Positions 25,512 to 34,186 of a DNA stretch of 64,000 bases are shown piece after piece; the stretch's first letter is position 1; the number at the start of each line of letters is the position of its first letter. The DNA is from Bradyrhizobium diazoefficiens (GTDB lineage Bacteria; Pseudomonadota; Alphaproteobacteria; Rhizobiales; Xanthobacteraceae). The notes under the pieces were generated by a model. That model did not search any database. It saw nothing but the letters and a program-made list of their open reading frames with translations, and was not told the origin of the DNA. The position numbers and the translations under genes are program-made. The stretch is from the NCBI RefSeq assembly GCF_016599855.1, contig NZ_CP067041.1:434001-498000 (forward strand), written 5' to 3'.

Positions 25512-28175
25512 TCAAGCCGCTGCCGCCTGCTTCGACAGCAATTGCTTCAGCTTCGCCGCCGGTACCGCCGGGCTGAACAGCCAGCCCTGCATCTGGCTGC
25601 ATCCGAGCTGGCGCAGCACATCGCGCTGGGCTTCGGTCTCGACGCCTTCGGCCGTCGTCGCCATGTGGCGGGCGGCGGCCATATGCACCACGGCCTGGAC
25701 GATCGGCGAGGAATCCTCGGCCTCGCCGATGTCGCTGATGAAGCTGCGGTCGATCTTGATCTTGTCGAAGGGGAAGCGGTGCAGATAGCTCAGTGACGAA
25801 TAGCCGGTGCCGAAATCGTCGAGCGCGATGCGCACGCCGAGCTGGCGCAGCTGCTGGAGGATGGTCAGCGCTTCCTCGTCGTCGCGGATCAGCACGGTTT
25901 CGGTGATCTCGAGCTCGAGCCGCCCCGGCGCGAGGCCTGACTCCGCGAGCGCCGCGGCGACTTTCAGCGCCAGCGTCTTGGCACGGAACTGCACCGGCGA
26001 AACGTTGACGGCGATTTGGATGTCGCCGGGCCAGGAAGCCGCCTCAGTGCAGGCCTGCTTCAGCACCCATTCGCCGATCTCGCCGATCAGGCCGGTGTCT
26101 TCCGCGACCGGAATGAAATCCGCCGGCGAGACCATGCCGCGCTCCGGATGGCGCCAGCGCAGCAGCGCCTCGCAGCCGGTGACGACATTGGCGGACAGGT
26201 CGACAAGCGGCTGGTAGTGCACCTCGAACTCGCCGCGGACCAGCGCCTGGCGCAGGTCGAGCTCGAGCTGGCGGCGCTGCCTGGCCTTGGCGTCGTATTC
26301 GGGCACGAAGATGCGGAAGGTGCCGCGTCCCTCCGTTTTCGCCGCATACATCGCGAGATCGGCGCGCTTGAGCAAATCGTCGAGATTGTCGCCGTGGTCG
26401 GGCGCGACGGCGATGCCGATGCTGGCGTCGGTCGATATCTCCTGGTCCTTGCAGGTCACCGGCATGCGCAGCATCGTCAGGATTTGTTCGGCGAGCGTCG
26501 TCAGCTCGGCCTGGTCGCAGGTGCTGGCCTTGACGATTGCGAACTCGTCGCCTCCGAGCCGCGCCACGAGATCGTTGCCGCTGACGCAGGCGCGCAGGCG
26601 GCTCGCGACCTGGCGCAGCAATTCGTCGCCGACCTCGTGACCGAGCGAATCGTTGACGCCCTTGAACTCGTCGACGTCGATATAGAGGATCGCGAACGGA
26701 TTGCCGTGGGCAAGCTCCGCCACGCGCCGTTCCAGATGTCCGCGCATCAGCACGCGGTTGGGCAGGTCGGTCAGCGCGTCGTAATGCGCCATATGCGCGA
26801 TACGCTCGTCGGCGCGGATGCGCTCGGTGACATCGTCATGGGTGGCAAGCCAGCCCCCGGCCGCTCCTGGCTGGTTCTTGATTTCGATCAGGCGGCCGTC
26901 GGCGGTCTCCATGACGGTGCTCTGGGTCCGCCCGACGCCGTTCAAGATGCCCTCGCAATAGGAATCGACGTCGCCGTCGAACGAGCCGGTGTCGGCGCGA
27001 TGCTGGATCACGTCGCGGAAATGGACGCCGGGCTTCACCACTTCGGTCGATAGCCCGTACATGTCGATGTAGCGGCGGTTGCAGACGATGAGCCGCTCGT
27101 CCTGGTCGAACATCAAGAGGCCCTGCGTCATCGTGTTCATCGCGGTGTCGAGCCGCTGCTTTTCCAGCGAGACGCGGCGCGTCACCTGACGGAAGATCAG
27201 GAACAGCGTCAGCACGAGCAGGCCGATCGACGCTACGGCCACCGTGACGAAGAATTTGGTTTGCGTGCGCCAGGTGACAAGCGTCGCGTCCAGCGATCTG
27301 GTGGCGACCACGACCAGCGGCTCGCCGGTCAGCATGCGCGAGGCGACGAGGCGGTCCTTGCCGTCGATCGGGCTTGCGAGCTCGGTCGTAACGAAGCTGC
27401 GCTCGAACACCGCCTTCTGCTCGGGCGAGCCGGTCCGGTAGTTCTGGCCGATCATGTCGTCGACATGCGGAATGCGCGCGAGCAGCTGGCCGTTCTGGTG
27501 GTGCATCGCGATCGAGGAGTCCTCGCCGAGGCCGGTCGAGGCGAAGAAGGATTCGAGCTGCTCCGGCGTAATGGCGCGCGACACCAGGCCGAGGAACTCG
27601 CCGTGCGGGCCCGACACGCGCCGCGCGAACACGATCGCAGGACCCTTGCCGAACCGGCCGGGCACCACCTCGATCTCTTCCTGCGCAGCCGGATCGTTCT
27701 TGAGCCGGTTGAAATAGCCGCGGTCGGATATCGAGATATCGGCGACGGGCCAGCGTTTCGAGGAGTTGATCAGCACGCCGTTGGAATCGAACAAATTGGC
27801 GCCGGCGACGTCGGACCATCCGCTGGCCTTGGCGCGCAGCACCTCGTGCACGGCCAACGTCGCCATCTCGCTGCGGAAGACATCAGGGGAATCGATGCCG
27901 TGGCCCTCGAGTTCTGCGATGATGCTCTTCTGAAGCACCGCAAAATCCTCGAACTCGCGGTCGAAATGACTCGCAAGCAGACGGACCGAACTTTCCAGGC
28001 TGTCGCGGCCGCTCTCGATCGCGTTCTGGCGGAAGCGGTCGACAGTGAGCCCGGTGCCCACGGCCATCGCCGCCATCAGCACGAAGCCGCCAACGATCAG
28101 CCATGTCAGCGGCGCGCTCCGCCAACGGCGAAGCAGCGCGCGCACGCGCGCGGTCCATCGAATTGATGCGCCCAT
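25512..28175 (-). CDS. membrane GGDEF-EAL protein with dCache sensor and PAS domain
   Basis: 887 aa. N-terminal membrane segment (about 20-45), a dCache-like periplasmic sensor (about 50-320), a second membrane segment near 325-348 and a PAS domain (MFDQDERLIVCNRRY). A diguanylate cyclase domain with intact GGDEF (ARLGGDEFAIV) follows, and then a c-di-GMP phosphodiesterase domain with intact EALLRWRHP and DDFGTGYSSL. Both catalytic sites look functional, so the protein may switch between making and degrading c-di-GMP on an external cue. The product-inhibition I-site (RxxD before GGDEF) reads SGND and is lost. Divergent from the LysM gene across 189 bp. Confidence 0.93.
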   Translation of the reverse strand: MGASIRWTARVRALLRRWRSAPLTWLIVGGFVLMAAMAVGTGLTVDRFRQNAIESGRDSLESSVRLLASHFDREFEDFAVLQKSIIAELEGHGIDSPDVFRSEMATLAVHEVLRAKASGWSDVAGANLFDSNGVLINSSKRWPVADISISDRGYFNRLKNDPAAQEEIEVVPGRFGKGPAIVFARRVSGPHGEFLGLVSRAITPEQLESFFASTGLGEDSSIAMHHQNGQLLARIPHVDDMIGQNYRTGSPEQKAVFERSFVTTELASPIDGKDRLVASRMLTGEPLVVVATRSLDATLVTWRTQTKFFVTVAVASIGLLVLTLFLIFRQVTRRVSLEKQRLDTAMNTMTQGLLMFDQDERLIVCNRRYIDMYGLSTEVVKPGVHFRDVIQHRADTGSFDGDVDSYCEGILNGVGRTQSTVMETADGRLIEIKNQPGAAGGWLATHDDVTERIRADERIAHMAHYDALTDLPNRVLMRGHLERRVAELAHGNPFAILYIDVDEFKGVNDSLGHEVGDELLRQVASRLRACVSGNDLVARLGGDEFAIVKASTCDQAELTTLAEQILTMLRMPVTCKDQEISTDASIGIAVAPDHGDNLDDLLKRADLAMYAAKTEGRGTFRIFVPEYDAKARQRRQLELDLRQALVRGEFEVHYQPLVDLSANVVTGCEALLRWRHPERGMVSPADFIPVAEDTGLIGEIGEWVLKQACTEAASWPGDIQIAVNVSPVQFRAKTLALKVAAALAESGLAPGRLELEITETVLIRDDEEALTILQQLRQLGVRIALDDFGTGYSSLSYLHRFPFDKIKIDRSFISDIGEAEDSSPIVQAVVHMAAARHMATTAEGVETEAQRDVLRQLGCSQMQGWLFSPAVPAAKLKQLLSKQAAAA

Positions 28176-28364
28176 CCAATCCTCCCGTGGGGGGCAAGAT
28201 GCAGCAAAAGCGACAAGAGCCGGTTACCAGTGACGGTTAGGGAACTATGAATCGGAACAAAATCAGGAGGTTGGTTTCGGATCATCCCTTTGAACGTCTT
28301 GCTGCCGCAGCTAAAACGGCGCAATTTGCCGGGGCCGATTTTGCGACCTGAGGGTTGAGCACCG

Positions 28365-29390
28365 ATGATCACCGTATCCAAGGCCGTCATAGCATTCTGT
28401 GTGCTTGCGGTGGCCGGCGCCGTGCTGGTGATCGGCCCGACCGAGCTGCGCCGCCTGCTGCCGGGCGCGGCGAACACCGAGGTCGCCGCGGCCGCGAAGC
28501 CGGACGTGAAACAGCCTGAGGCCAAGGTCGAGGCCAAAGCCGAATCCAAGCCGGATGAGCCAAGGCTTGCCGCCGGCGCGCTGCCCGCCTCGTCGCCATC
28601 GGCTGCTCCTGTCCCGGCTCCCGCGCCGAAGGCGGATGCGCTCGCCGAGACCCAGAAGCAGGTCGCGTCGCTGGCCGATGTCGCGCCGGTCAAGCCGCCG
28701 CTAGCCGTAACCGATGCCGGTCCGCGTTTCGACGTCGCCCGCGTCGATGATCATGGCGAGGCGGCCGTCATCGCGGGCCAGGCCGCACCGGGCGCCAAGG
28801 TCGAGCTGTTGCGTGACGGCCAGCCGCTCGACAGTGCGGTGGCCAATGCGTCGGGCCAGTTCGTGATGACCCCGCCAAAGCTTCCCGCCGGCAGCTATGA
28901 GCTGGCGCTGCGCGCCAGGGCGCCCGATGGCACCATCACGTCGTCCAGCCGCACCATGCCGGTGACGATCGCCGAAGCCGCGCCGCCGCCTGCGCGCGTC
29001 ATGGCGACCGCAGGGCCGGAGGCCAATCGGGATGATAAATCGGATGTTGTCGCGTCCCTGCCGGCGCCGCGTCTCGCCTCCATGCTTGAACGGCCGGCAG
29101 CTCGGCCCCGCATGATGGGCATGTCCAAGCCCAAGGCCCTGGCGAGAGTGCCGGGTGCTGCGACCACGGTCGCATCTGCCTCGCCCGCGGACGTCATCGC
29201 CGCGACACCGGCAGAAGCCGGCCGCAGCCGGGTGATTTCCCGCGGCGACAGCCTCTGGGCGCTGAGCCGCCTCGCTTACGGCGACGGCGCGCGCTACGCG
29301 GTGATCTTCAACGCCAACCGCGGAAAGATCCACAATCCCAACCTGATCTATCCCGGCCAGACCGTCGTGCTGCCGCAAAAGGCGCGGTGA
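28365..29390 (+). CDS. LysM peptidoglycan-binding protein with Ala/Pro-rich linker
   Basis: 341 aa. An N-terminal membrane segment (5-27) anchors it. A long Ala-Pro-Lys-Glu-rich spacer (about 30-115) crosses the periplasm, then comes a small Ig-like beta domain (about 120-205, AVIAGQAAPGAKVELLRDGQ). After a second linker, the C-terminal LysM domain (SRVISRGDSLWALSRLAYG ... NPNLIYPGQTVVLP) binds peptidoglycan. This layout is common among rhizobial envelope proteins. The gene stands alone, divergent from the GGDEF-EAL gene, and is followed by an intergenic repeat. Confidence 0.9.
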   Translation: MITVSKAVIAFCVLAVAGAVLVIGPTELRRLLPGAANTEVAAAAKPDVKQPEAKVEAKAESKPDEPRLAAGALPASSPSAAPVPAPAPKADALAETQKQVASLADVAPVKPPLAVTDAGPRFDVARVDDHGEAAVIAGQAAPGAKVELLRDGQPLDSAVANASGQFVMTPPKLPAGSYELALRARAPDGTITSSSRTMPVTIAEAAPPPARVMATAGPEANRDDKSDVVASLPAPRLASMLERPAARPRMMGMSKPKALARVPGAATTVASASPADVIAATPAEAGRSRVISRGDSLWALSRLAYGDGARYAVIFNANRGKIHNPNLIYPGQTVVLPQKAR

Positions 29391-29396
29391 GGGGAG

Positions 29397-29523
29397 GTCA
29401 TTCCGGGGCGCCGCGAAGCGGCGAGCTATGATGCGCAATCGCGCATCTGAGAATCCATCCAACCATCCTCGCCGCGGCTCGATGGATTCCGGGCTCGCGC
29501 CAAGAGGCGCGCCCCGGAATGAC
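29397..29523. repeat. intergenic palindromic repeat (gtcattccgggg family)
   Basis: Outer arms gtcattccggggcgc and gcgccccggaatgac are exact complements. The first 60 bases are nearly identical (two differences seen) to those of the copy at 56163-56281, including the internal gagctatgatgcgcaat. Confidence 0.8.
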
Positions 29524-29656
29524 GCGCCATGACGGGCAGGGTCGCACAGCCGCAATCGTGCAACGCTGTAACCGTCTCGCTGGGGAACAAACGGTTCCCC
29601 CGTGAGTCTTCTCCCTGCGCTGCGATGCGCGCTTGGCACGGGAGGAGGGCCAAGAC

Positions 29657-30970
29657 GTGATCAGCTCAGTGGTCGGTTCGGTGGTCAGCTCAGCGGCCAT
29701 GTCGACATCCCGCGCGCGATTGGCGCTGGCGGGCGCAACCCTGATCATTCTGACAGTGCTGCTGCCGAATACCGCCAATGCGCAGTTCGGACTGCGCGGC
29801 GGTCCGCTCGGGGTTGCGCGCTTTGCTTTCGGCCACATCATCGGTCTGTCGCGCCTGCGCCACGCCCGCATGGCGGTGCGCGGCGGCCGCTATCGCTCCG
29901 CGGCGCTGAGGTCGCAGGATCCGCGCGGCGGCGAGCGCGGCCAGCCCGCCAACCCCTATGTCTTGCGCGCGGCGCTCACGGCGCAGGCGGCATTGTCAGG
30001 CTGGCACGGCGGCCGCCGTCCGCAGGGCTGGTGGCGGCATCCCGACGGCAGCTATGGCTGGATCGGTCCTGTGTTCTGGCCGTTCGCGCATGACGATCTC
30101 ACCTCCGCCGTGATCTATGGCGATACCACCAGCCTCTCGCTCTATGGCTACGGCGACATCTATGCCGCCATCTTTGCGCCCTATGCGGCCCCGGAGCTCG
30201 CCGCCTACACCGCGCCGCAGGGCAGGCGTGCGCGAAAAATCCCCTCGGCAGAGAATGTCTGTGACGCCAGCGACACCGGCGGCTTGCCTGTCGACCGCAT
30301 CGCGGCCGCCGTGCAGCCGAACGAGATGCAGCGCACCGCGCTCGACGAGCTCGCGAATGCCTGGGCCTCGGCGCGTGATACTATCCGAGCCTCCTGTCCG
30401 GCGGAGGCGCCAATGACCGCGGCGGAGCGCCTCGACGTGATGCAGACCCGCCTCGACGCGATGATCAAGGCCACGGACGCCGTCTCGGCGCCGCTGGCCA
30501 AGTTTGTCGACCTCCTCGATGCCGGCCAGAAAGCAAAGCTCGATTCGTTGGCCAAAGAGCGCCAGGCGGCACTTGCTTCGGCTCAGCACAAGGATGCGCA
30601 GGCGGCTAAAGCCTGCGATCCCAACTACGATCCGAGCTACGATGTGCAGGCGCAGCGCCAATACGAGCAGCTCGTGCAGCAGCAATGGCCCGCCGACGAC
30701 ATTGCTTCGACGCTCAAGCTCGACGACACCGGCCGCGCCAGGTTCGACGTGCTCCAGGACACCACGCTGCGCACCATGCAGACGCTGAGCGCTTGCCCGA
30801 CCAAGGCGGAAGCGACCCCGCAAGCCCGCCTCGCCGCCGTCAAGGCGCGGCTGCAGACGATGCAGCAAGCGGTGGGCGGCGTCGCCGACGCGCTCGATGA
30901 TTTCTTCTTCGATCTCAGCGACGAGCAGAAGGCCGGGTTCGAAGCGATCGGGCCGAAGCGGGGGATGTGA
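29657..30970 (+). CDS. exported Spy/CpxP-like (LTxxQ) protein with a duplicated C-terminal module
   Basis: 437 aa. A signal peptide ends in PNTANA just before QFGLRGG. A Gly/Arg-rich region and an aromatic segment (GWWRHPDGSYGWIGPVFWPF) precede two helical Spy-like modules. Module 1 runs from VQPNEMQRTALDEL to LDAGQKAKLDSL and module 2 from LKLDDTGRARFDVL to LSDEQKAGFEAI; these are internal repeats with one Cys pair pattern (RASCP, SACPT). Spy-type proteins are periplasmic chaperones induced by envelope stress. I use the GTG at 29657 because GGAGGAGG is about 8 nt upstream; an ATG at 29699 also gives a signal peptide. Confidence 0.85.
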   Translation: MISSVVGSVVSSAAMSTSRARLALAGATLIILTVLLPNTANAQFGLRGGPLGVARFAFGHIIGLSRLRHARMAVRGGRYRSAALRSQDPRGGERGQPANPYVLRAALTAQAALSGWHGGRRPQGWWRHPDGSYGWIGPVFWPFAHDDLTSAVIYGDTTSLSLYGYGDIYAAIFAPYAAPELAAYTAPQGRRARKIPSAENVCDASDTGGLPVDRIAAAVQPNEMQRTALDELANAWASARDTIRASCPAEAPMTAAERLDVMQTRLDAMIKATDAVSAPLAKFVDLLDAGQKAKLDSLAKERQAALASAQHKDAQAAKACDPNYDPSYDVQAQRQYEQLVQQQWPADDIASTLKLDDTGRARFDVLQDTTLRTMQTLSACPTKAEATPQARLAAVKARLQTMQQAVGGVADALDDFFFDLSDEQKAGFEAIGPKRGM

Positions 30971-31082
30971 GGGGCTCAGGCCGGCAAGCTGCGCCTCTTC
31001 TTTTTGATTATCCTTCCGATAGTTGCCACGGCTCGCCATCTGGGGCACTTCTGTGCCTGGATATCCCCCGGGCCAGGGCTCT

Positions 31083-33818
31083 ATGAACGCAGTTGAGATT
31101 GAAGAGGCCATCTCCGCGCTGGCCGAACAGCCGTTTGACGCGGTCGAGTTCCCCTTCGCCTTCCTCCAGGCCTTCGGCAACAAGGACACCACGCTCAAGC
31201 GCCTGCGCAAGGGCGAGACCAACCGTTCCGACCTCGGCGGCGTCCTCCAGACCGGTAACATCCACATCGCAGTGGCTGCGTCCGGCGAGGTTACGGCTAA
31301 GCTCGCCGCGCTGAAGGCAACCCCGGCAACGTCGCGCGCCAAGGCAAAATTCGTGCTCGCCACCGACGGCGTGATGTTCGAGGCCGAGGATCTGACCAGC
31401 GGCGAGACCGTAGCCTGCCCATTTCCCGACTTCCCCAACCATTTCGGCTTCTTCCTGCCGCTCGCCGGCATCACCACCGTCCAGCAGATCCGCGAGAACG
31501 CCTTCGACATCCGCGCCACCGGCCGGCTCAACCGGCTCTATGTCGAACTGCTCAAGACCAATCCGGACTGGGGCACCTCCGAGCGCCGCCACGATATGAA
31601 CCATTTCATGGCGCGGCTGATCTTCTGCTTCTTCGCCGAGAGCACCGACATCTTCATTGGTAACGACCTGTTCACCGCGACGATCGCGCAGATGAGCGAC
31701 GCCACCAACACCCATGAGGTGATCGGTGCGATCTTCCGCGCCATGAACGTCAAGATCACGGAGCGCGCGGCCGAAAACCTGCCGCGCTGGGCCGACGCCT
31801 TTCCTTACGTCAATGGCGGCCTGTTCTCCGGCAGCCTCGACGTGCCGCGCTTCAGCCGCATCGCGCGCTCCTATCTCCTGCACATCGGCAGCCTCGACTG
31901 GCGCCAGATCAATCCCGACATCTTCGGCTCGATGATCCAGGCCGTGGCCGAGGACGAGGAGCGCGGCGCGCTCGGCATGCACTACACCAGCGTGCCGAAC
32001 ATCTTGAAGGTGCTCAATCCGCTGTTCCTCGACGATCTGCGCGAGCGTCTCGCCGAGGCCGGCGACAATTCCCGCAAGCTGCTCAATCTACGCAATCGCA
32101 TGGCACGCATCCGCGTGTTCGACCCGGCCTGCGGCTCCGGCAACTTCCTCGTCATCGCCTACAAGGAGATGCGGAAGATCGAGGCCGAGATCAACCACCG
32201 CCGCGGCGAGCCGGAGCGGCGGACCGACATTCCGCTGACCAACTTCCGCGGCATCGAGTTGCGTGACTTTCCCGCTGAAATCGCGCGGCTGGCGCTGATC
32301 ATCGCCGAGTATCAGTGCGACGTGCTGTATCGCGGGCAGAAGGAAGCGTTGCAGGACTTTCTGCCGCTGGATGCCGAGAACTGGATTACGTGTGGGAACG
32401 CGCTGAGATTGGACTGGTTGAGTGTTTGCCCACCGACTGGAGTAGGAGTGAAGCACCGAGCCGACGACTTATTTCAAACTCCTCTCGATCAGATGCAGAT
32501 CGATTTCGAAAATGAAGGCGGAGAAACCTATATTTGCGGGAATCCCCAGTTCAAAGGAGCTCGAAAGCAGACCCTGGCTCAAAAGAAGGATATGTCTCTC
32601 CTTTTTGAGGGGAATAACGACTTTAAAGATTGCGACTATGTAGTCTGCTGGTTCCTCAAAGCAGCTTTTTTTATCAGTCAATGCAAAGCAAGCTTTGCTT
32701 TTGTTGCGACCAGCTCGATCAGCGAAGGCGAGCAAGTAGCGCATCTTTGGTCGCGGCTGTATTCTCTCGATTGCCATATTCGGTTCGCTCACCAAGCCTT
32801 TAAGTGGCGAAATAACGCCTCCAACAACGCTGCTGTGACCTGCGTTATCATTGGTGTCGATTTGGGTCGCCGCAATTCGTGTACGCTGTACGATGGAGAT
32901 GTGAAAAGAGACGTTGAATGTATCTCTCCGTATTTGGTCGCTGGTGATGAAATTTATATTGAAGCGCTTGCCGCTCCCCTCAACCGCGAAATGGGAAAGA
33001 TGGTATCGGGGAGCATGGCAAGGGACGATGGAAATCTGATACTTTCTCTAGACGAGGCGAGAGCCCTTATTTTTGAAGACGCGAGATCGGCGTACTTCAT
33101 TCGTAGTTTTGTTGGATCTCAAGAGTTGGCAAACTATCGAAATCGTAGGTGCTTATGGATTGAAGATCCCGACTTAGATGTAGCCGTTGCTATTGAAAGC
33201 ATCGCGCAAAGAGTCTCGAACGTAGGTATCTTTAGGGCCGCGTCTTCGGCAAAAACAACGCGCGGCTATGCAACCATCCCTCATAAGTTCGCACAGCGCG
33301 CGCATAGGAACACTCTATCAATATCAGTCGCGAAGACGTCGTCGGAGTCCAGAGCATATCTGCCAGCGGACTTGTTTAAGGAAGATGCGGTCATATCTGA
33401 CGCGGCGTTTGCGATTTATTCGCCGTCCATTTGGGAGTTAGCTATCATAGTATCCTCTCTTCATAGAGCTTGGATTGCTACCGTATGCGGTAGACTTAAG
33501 ACCGACTTCCGCTATTCTGCGACGCTCGGCTGGAATAGCTTTCCCGTCCCCGTGCTCACAGACAAGAATAAGGCTGATCTGACCCGCTGCGCCGAAGACA
33601 TCTTGCTCGCACGCGAGGCGCATTTCCCCGCGACAATCGCCGAACTCTATGATCCCGAGAAGATGCCGACCGATCTCCGCGCGGCGCACGAGCGCAACGA
33701 TGAGACATTGGAGCGCATCTATATCGGGCGACGCTTCCGCAACGACACCGAACGGCTGGAGAAGCTGTTCGAGCTCTATACCAGGATGGTCGCGGGCAAA
33801 GCGAAAGACGTGGCCTGA
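31083..33818 (+). CDS. MmeI-type class I SAM-dependent DNA methyltransferase (defence operon gene 1)
   Basis: 911 aa. The layout follows the MmeI/YeeA type: an N-terminal domain (1-130), a helical spacer (about 135-330, with FGSMIQAVAEDEERGALGMHY), the methyltransferase core with motif I FDPACGSGNF at 346-355, motif IV at 486-490, then a target-recognition region and a C-terminal helical tail. These enzymes methylate adenine within a target site. The N-terminal domain lacks a readable D-(D/E)xK nuclease motif. Motif IV reads NPQF instead of NPPF/NPPY, which may weaken catalysis. From about 32430 to 33550 base composition falls sharply (24 of 60 G+C at 32641-32700 against 38 of 60 at 31441-31500), as if the specificity region had been exchanged. 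First gene of a five-gene run; start ATG at 31083. Confidence 0.9.
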   Translation: MNAVEIEEAISALAEQPFDAVEFPFAFLQAFGNKDTTLKRLRKGETNRSDLGGVLQTGNIHIAVAASGEVTAKLAALKATPATSRAKAKFVLATDGVMFEAEDLTSGETVACPFPDFPNHFGFFLPLAGITTVQQIRENAFDIRATGRLNRLYVELLKTNPDWGTSERRHDMNHFMARLIFCFFAESTDIFIGNDLFTATIAQMSDATNTHEVIGAIFRAMNVKITERAAENLPRWADAFPYVNGGLFSGSLDVPRFSRIARSYLLHIGSLDWRQINPDIFGSMIQAVAEDEERGALGMHYTSVPNILKVLNPLFLDDLRERLAEAGDNSRKLLNLRNRMARIRVFDPACGSGNFLVIAYKEMRKIEAEINHRRGEPERRTDIPLTNFRGIELRDFPAEIARLALIIAEYQCDVLYRGQKEALQDFLPLDAENWITCGNALRLDWLSVCPPTGVGVKHRADDLFQTPLDQMQIDFENEGGETYICGNPQFKGARKQTLAQKKDMSLLFEGNNDFKDCDYVVCWFLKAAFFISQCKASFAFVATSSISEGEQVAHLWSRLYSLDCHIRFAHQAFKWRNNASNNAAVTCVIIGVDLGRRNSCTLYDGDVKRDVECISPYLVAGDEIYIEALAAPLNREMGKMVSGSMARDDGNLILSLDEARALIFEDARSAYFIRSFVGSQELANYRNRRCLWIEDPDLDVAVAIESIAQRVSNVGIFRAASSAKTTRGYATIPHKFAQRAHRNTLSISVAKTSSESRAYLPADLFKEDAVISDAAFAIYSPSIWELAIIVSSLHRAWIATVCGRLKTDFRYSATLGWNSFPVPVLTDKNKADLTRCAEDILLAREAHFPATIAELYDPEKMPTDLRAAHERNDETLERIYIGRRFRNDTERLEKLFELYTRMVAGKAKDVA

Positions 33819-33901
33819 AGACATCTGCAATCATTGCGAGAAAGAACGCTGGACGCACGCCCATCAGGAACATATGATGAACGACGGAAATGGGGGCGTC
33901 C

Positions 33902-34186
33902 ATGGCAGGGTTCGAATGGAACCCCGAGAAGAATATTGCGAACCGGCGCAAGCACGGGCTCTCCTTCGAGGAAGCCGCACAGATTTTCGAAGGTCCGGTT
34001 CTGACGGGACCGGACCACAGCACGGACGTGGTTCGGGACAAGAGCTTTGGCCTGCTCGGCGGTATGGTCGTGGTCTGCGTCATCCACACCGAGCGCAATG
34101 GCAGGATCCGCATCATCAGCGCCCGCAAGGCGACGGCGAGTGAAAGAAAGCATTTCGATGTCTATCTCAAAAAGGCGCTTGGCTGA
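33902..34186 (+). CDS. brnT: BrnT-family toxin (RNase)
   Basis: 94 aa. BrnT toxins are RelE-fold ribonucleases that stop translation until bound by BrnA. The family pattern is clear: FEWNPEKNIANRRKHGLSFE, EAAQIFEGP, a central D-x-R region, and the C-terminal RIRIISARKATASERKHFD with the conserved Arg, Ser-Ala-Arg and Glu-Arg residues. A GGGGG run lies 5-9 nt before the ATG at 33902; an in-frame ATG at 33890 is an alternative. It sits 83 bp after the methyltransferase stop, and its last 29 bases overlap the next gene, whose N-terminus resembles the cognate antitoxin. Confidence 0.9.
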   Translation: MAGFEWNPEKNIANRRKHGLSFEEAAQIFEGPVLTGPDHSTDVVRDKSFGLLGGMVVVCVIHTERNGRIRIISARKATASERKHFDVYLKKALG

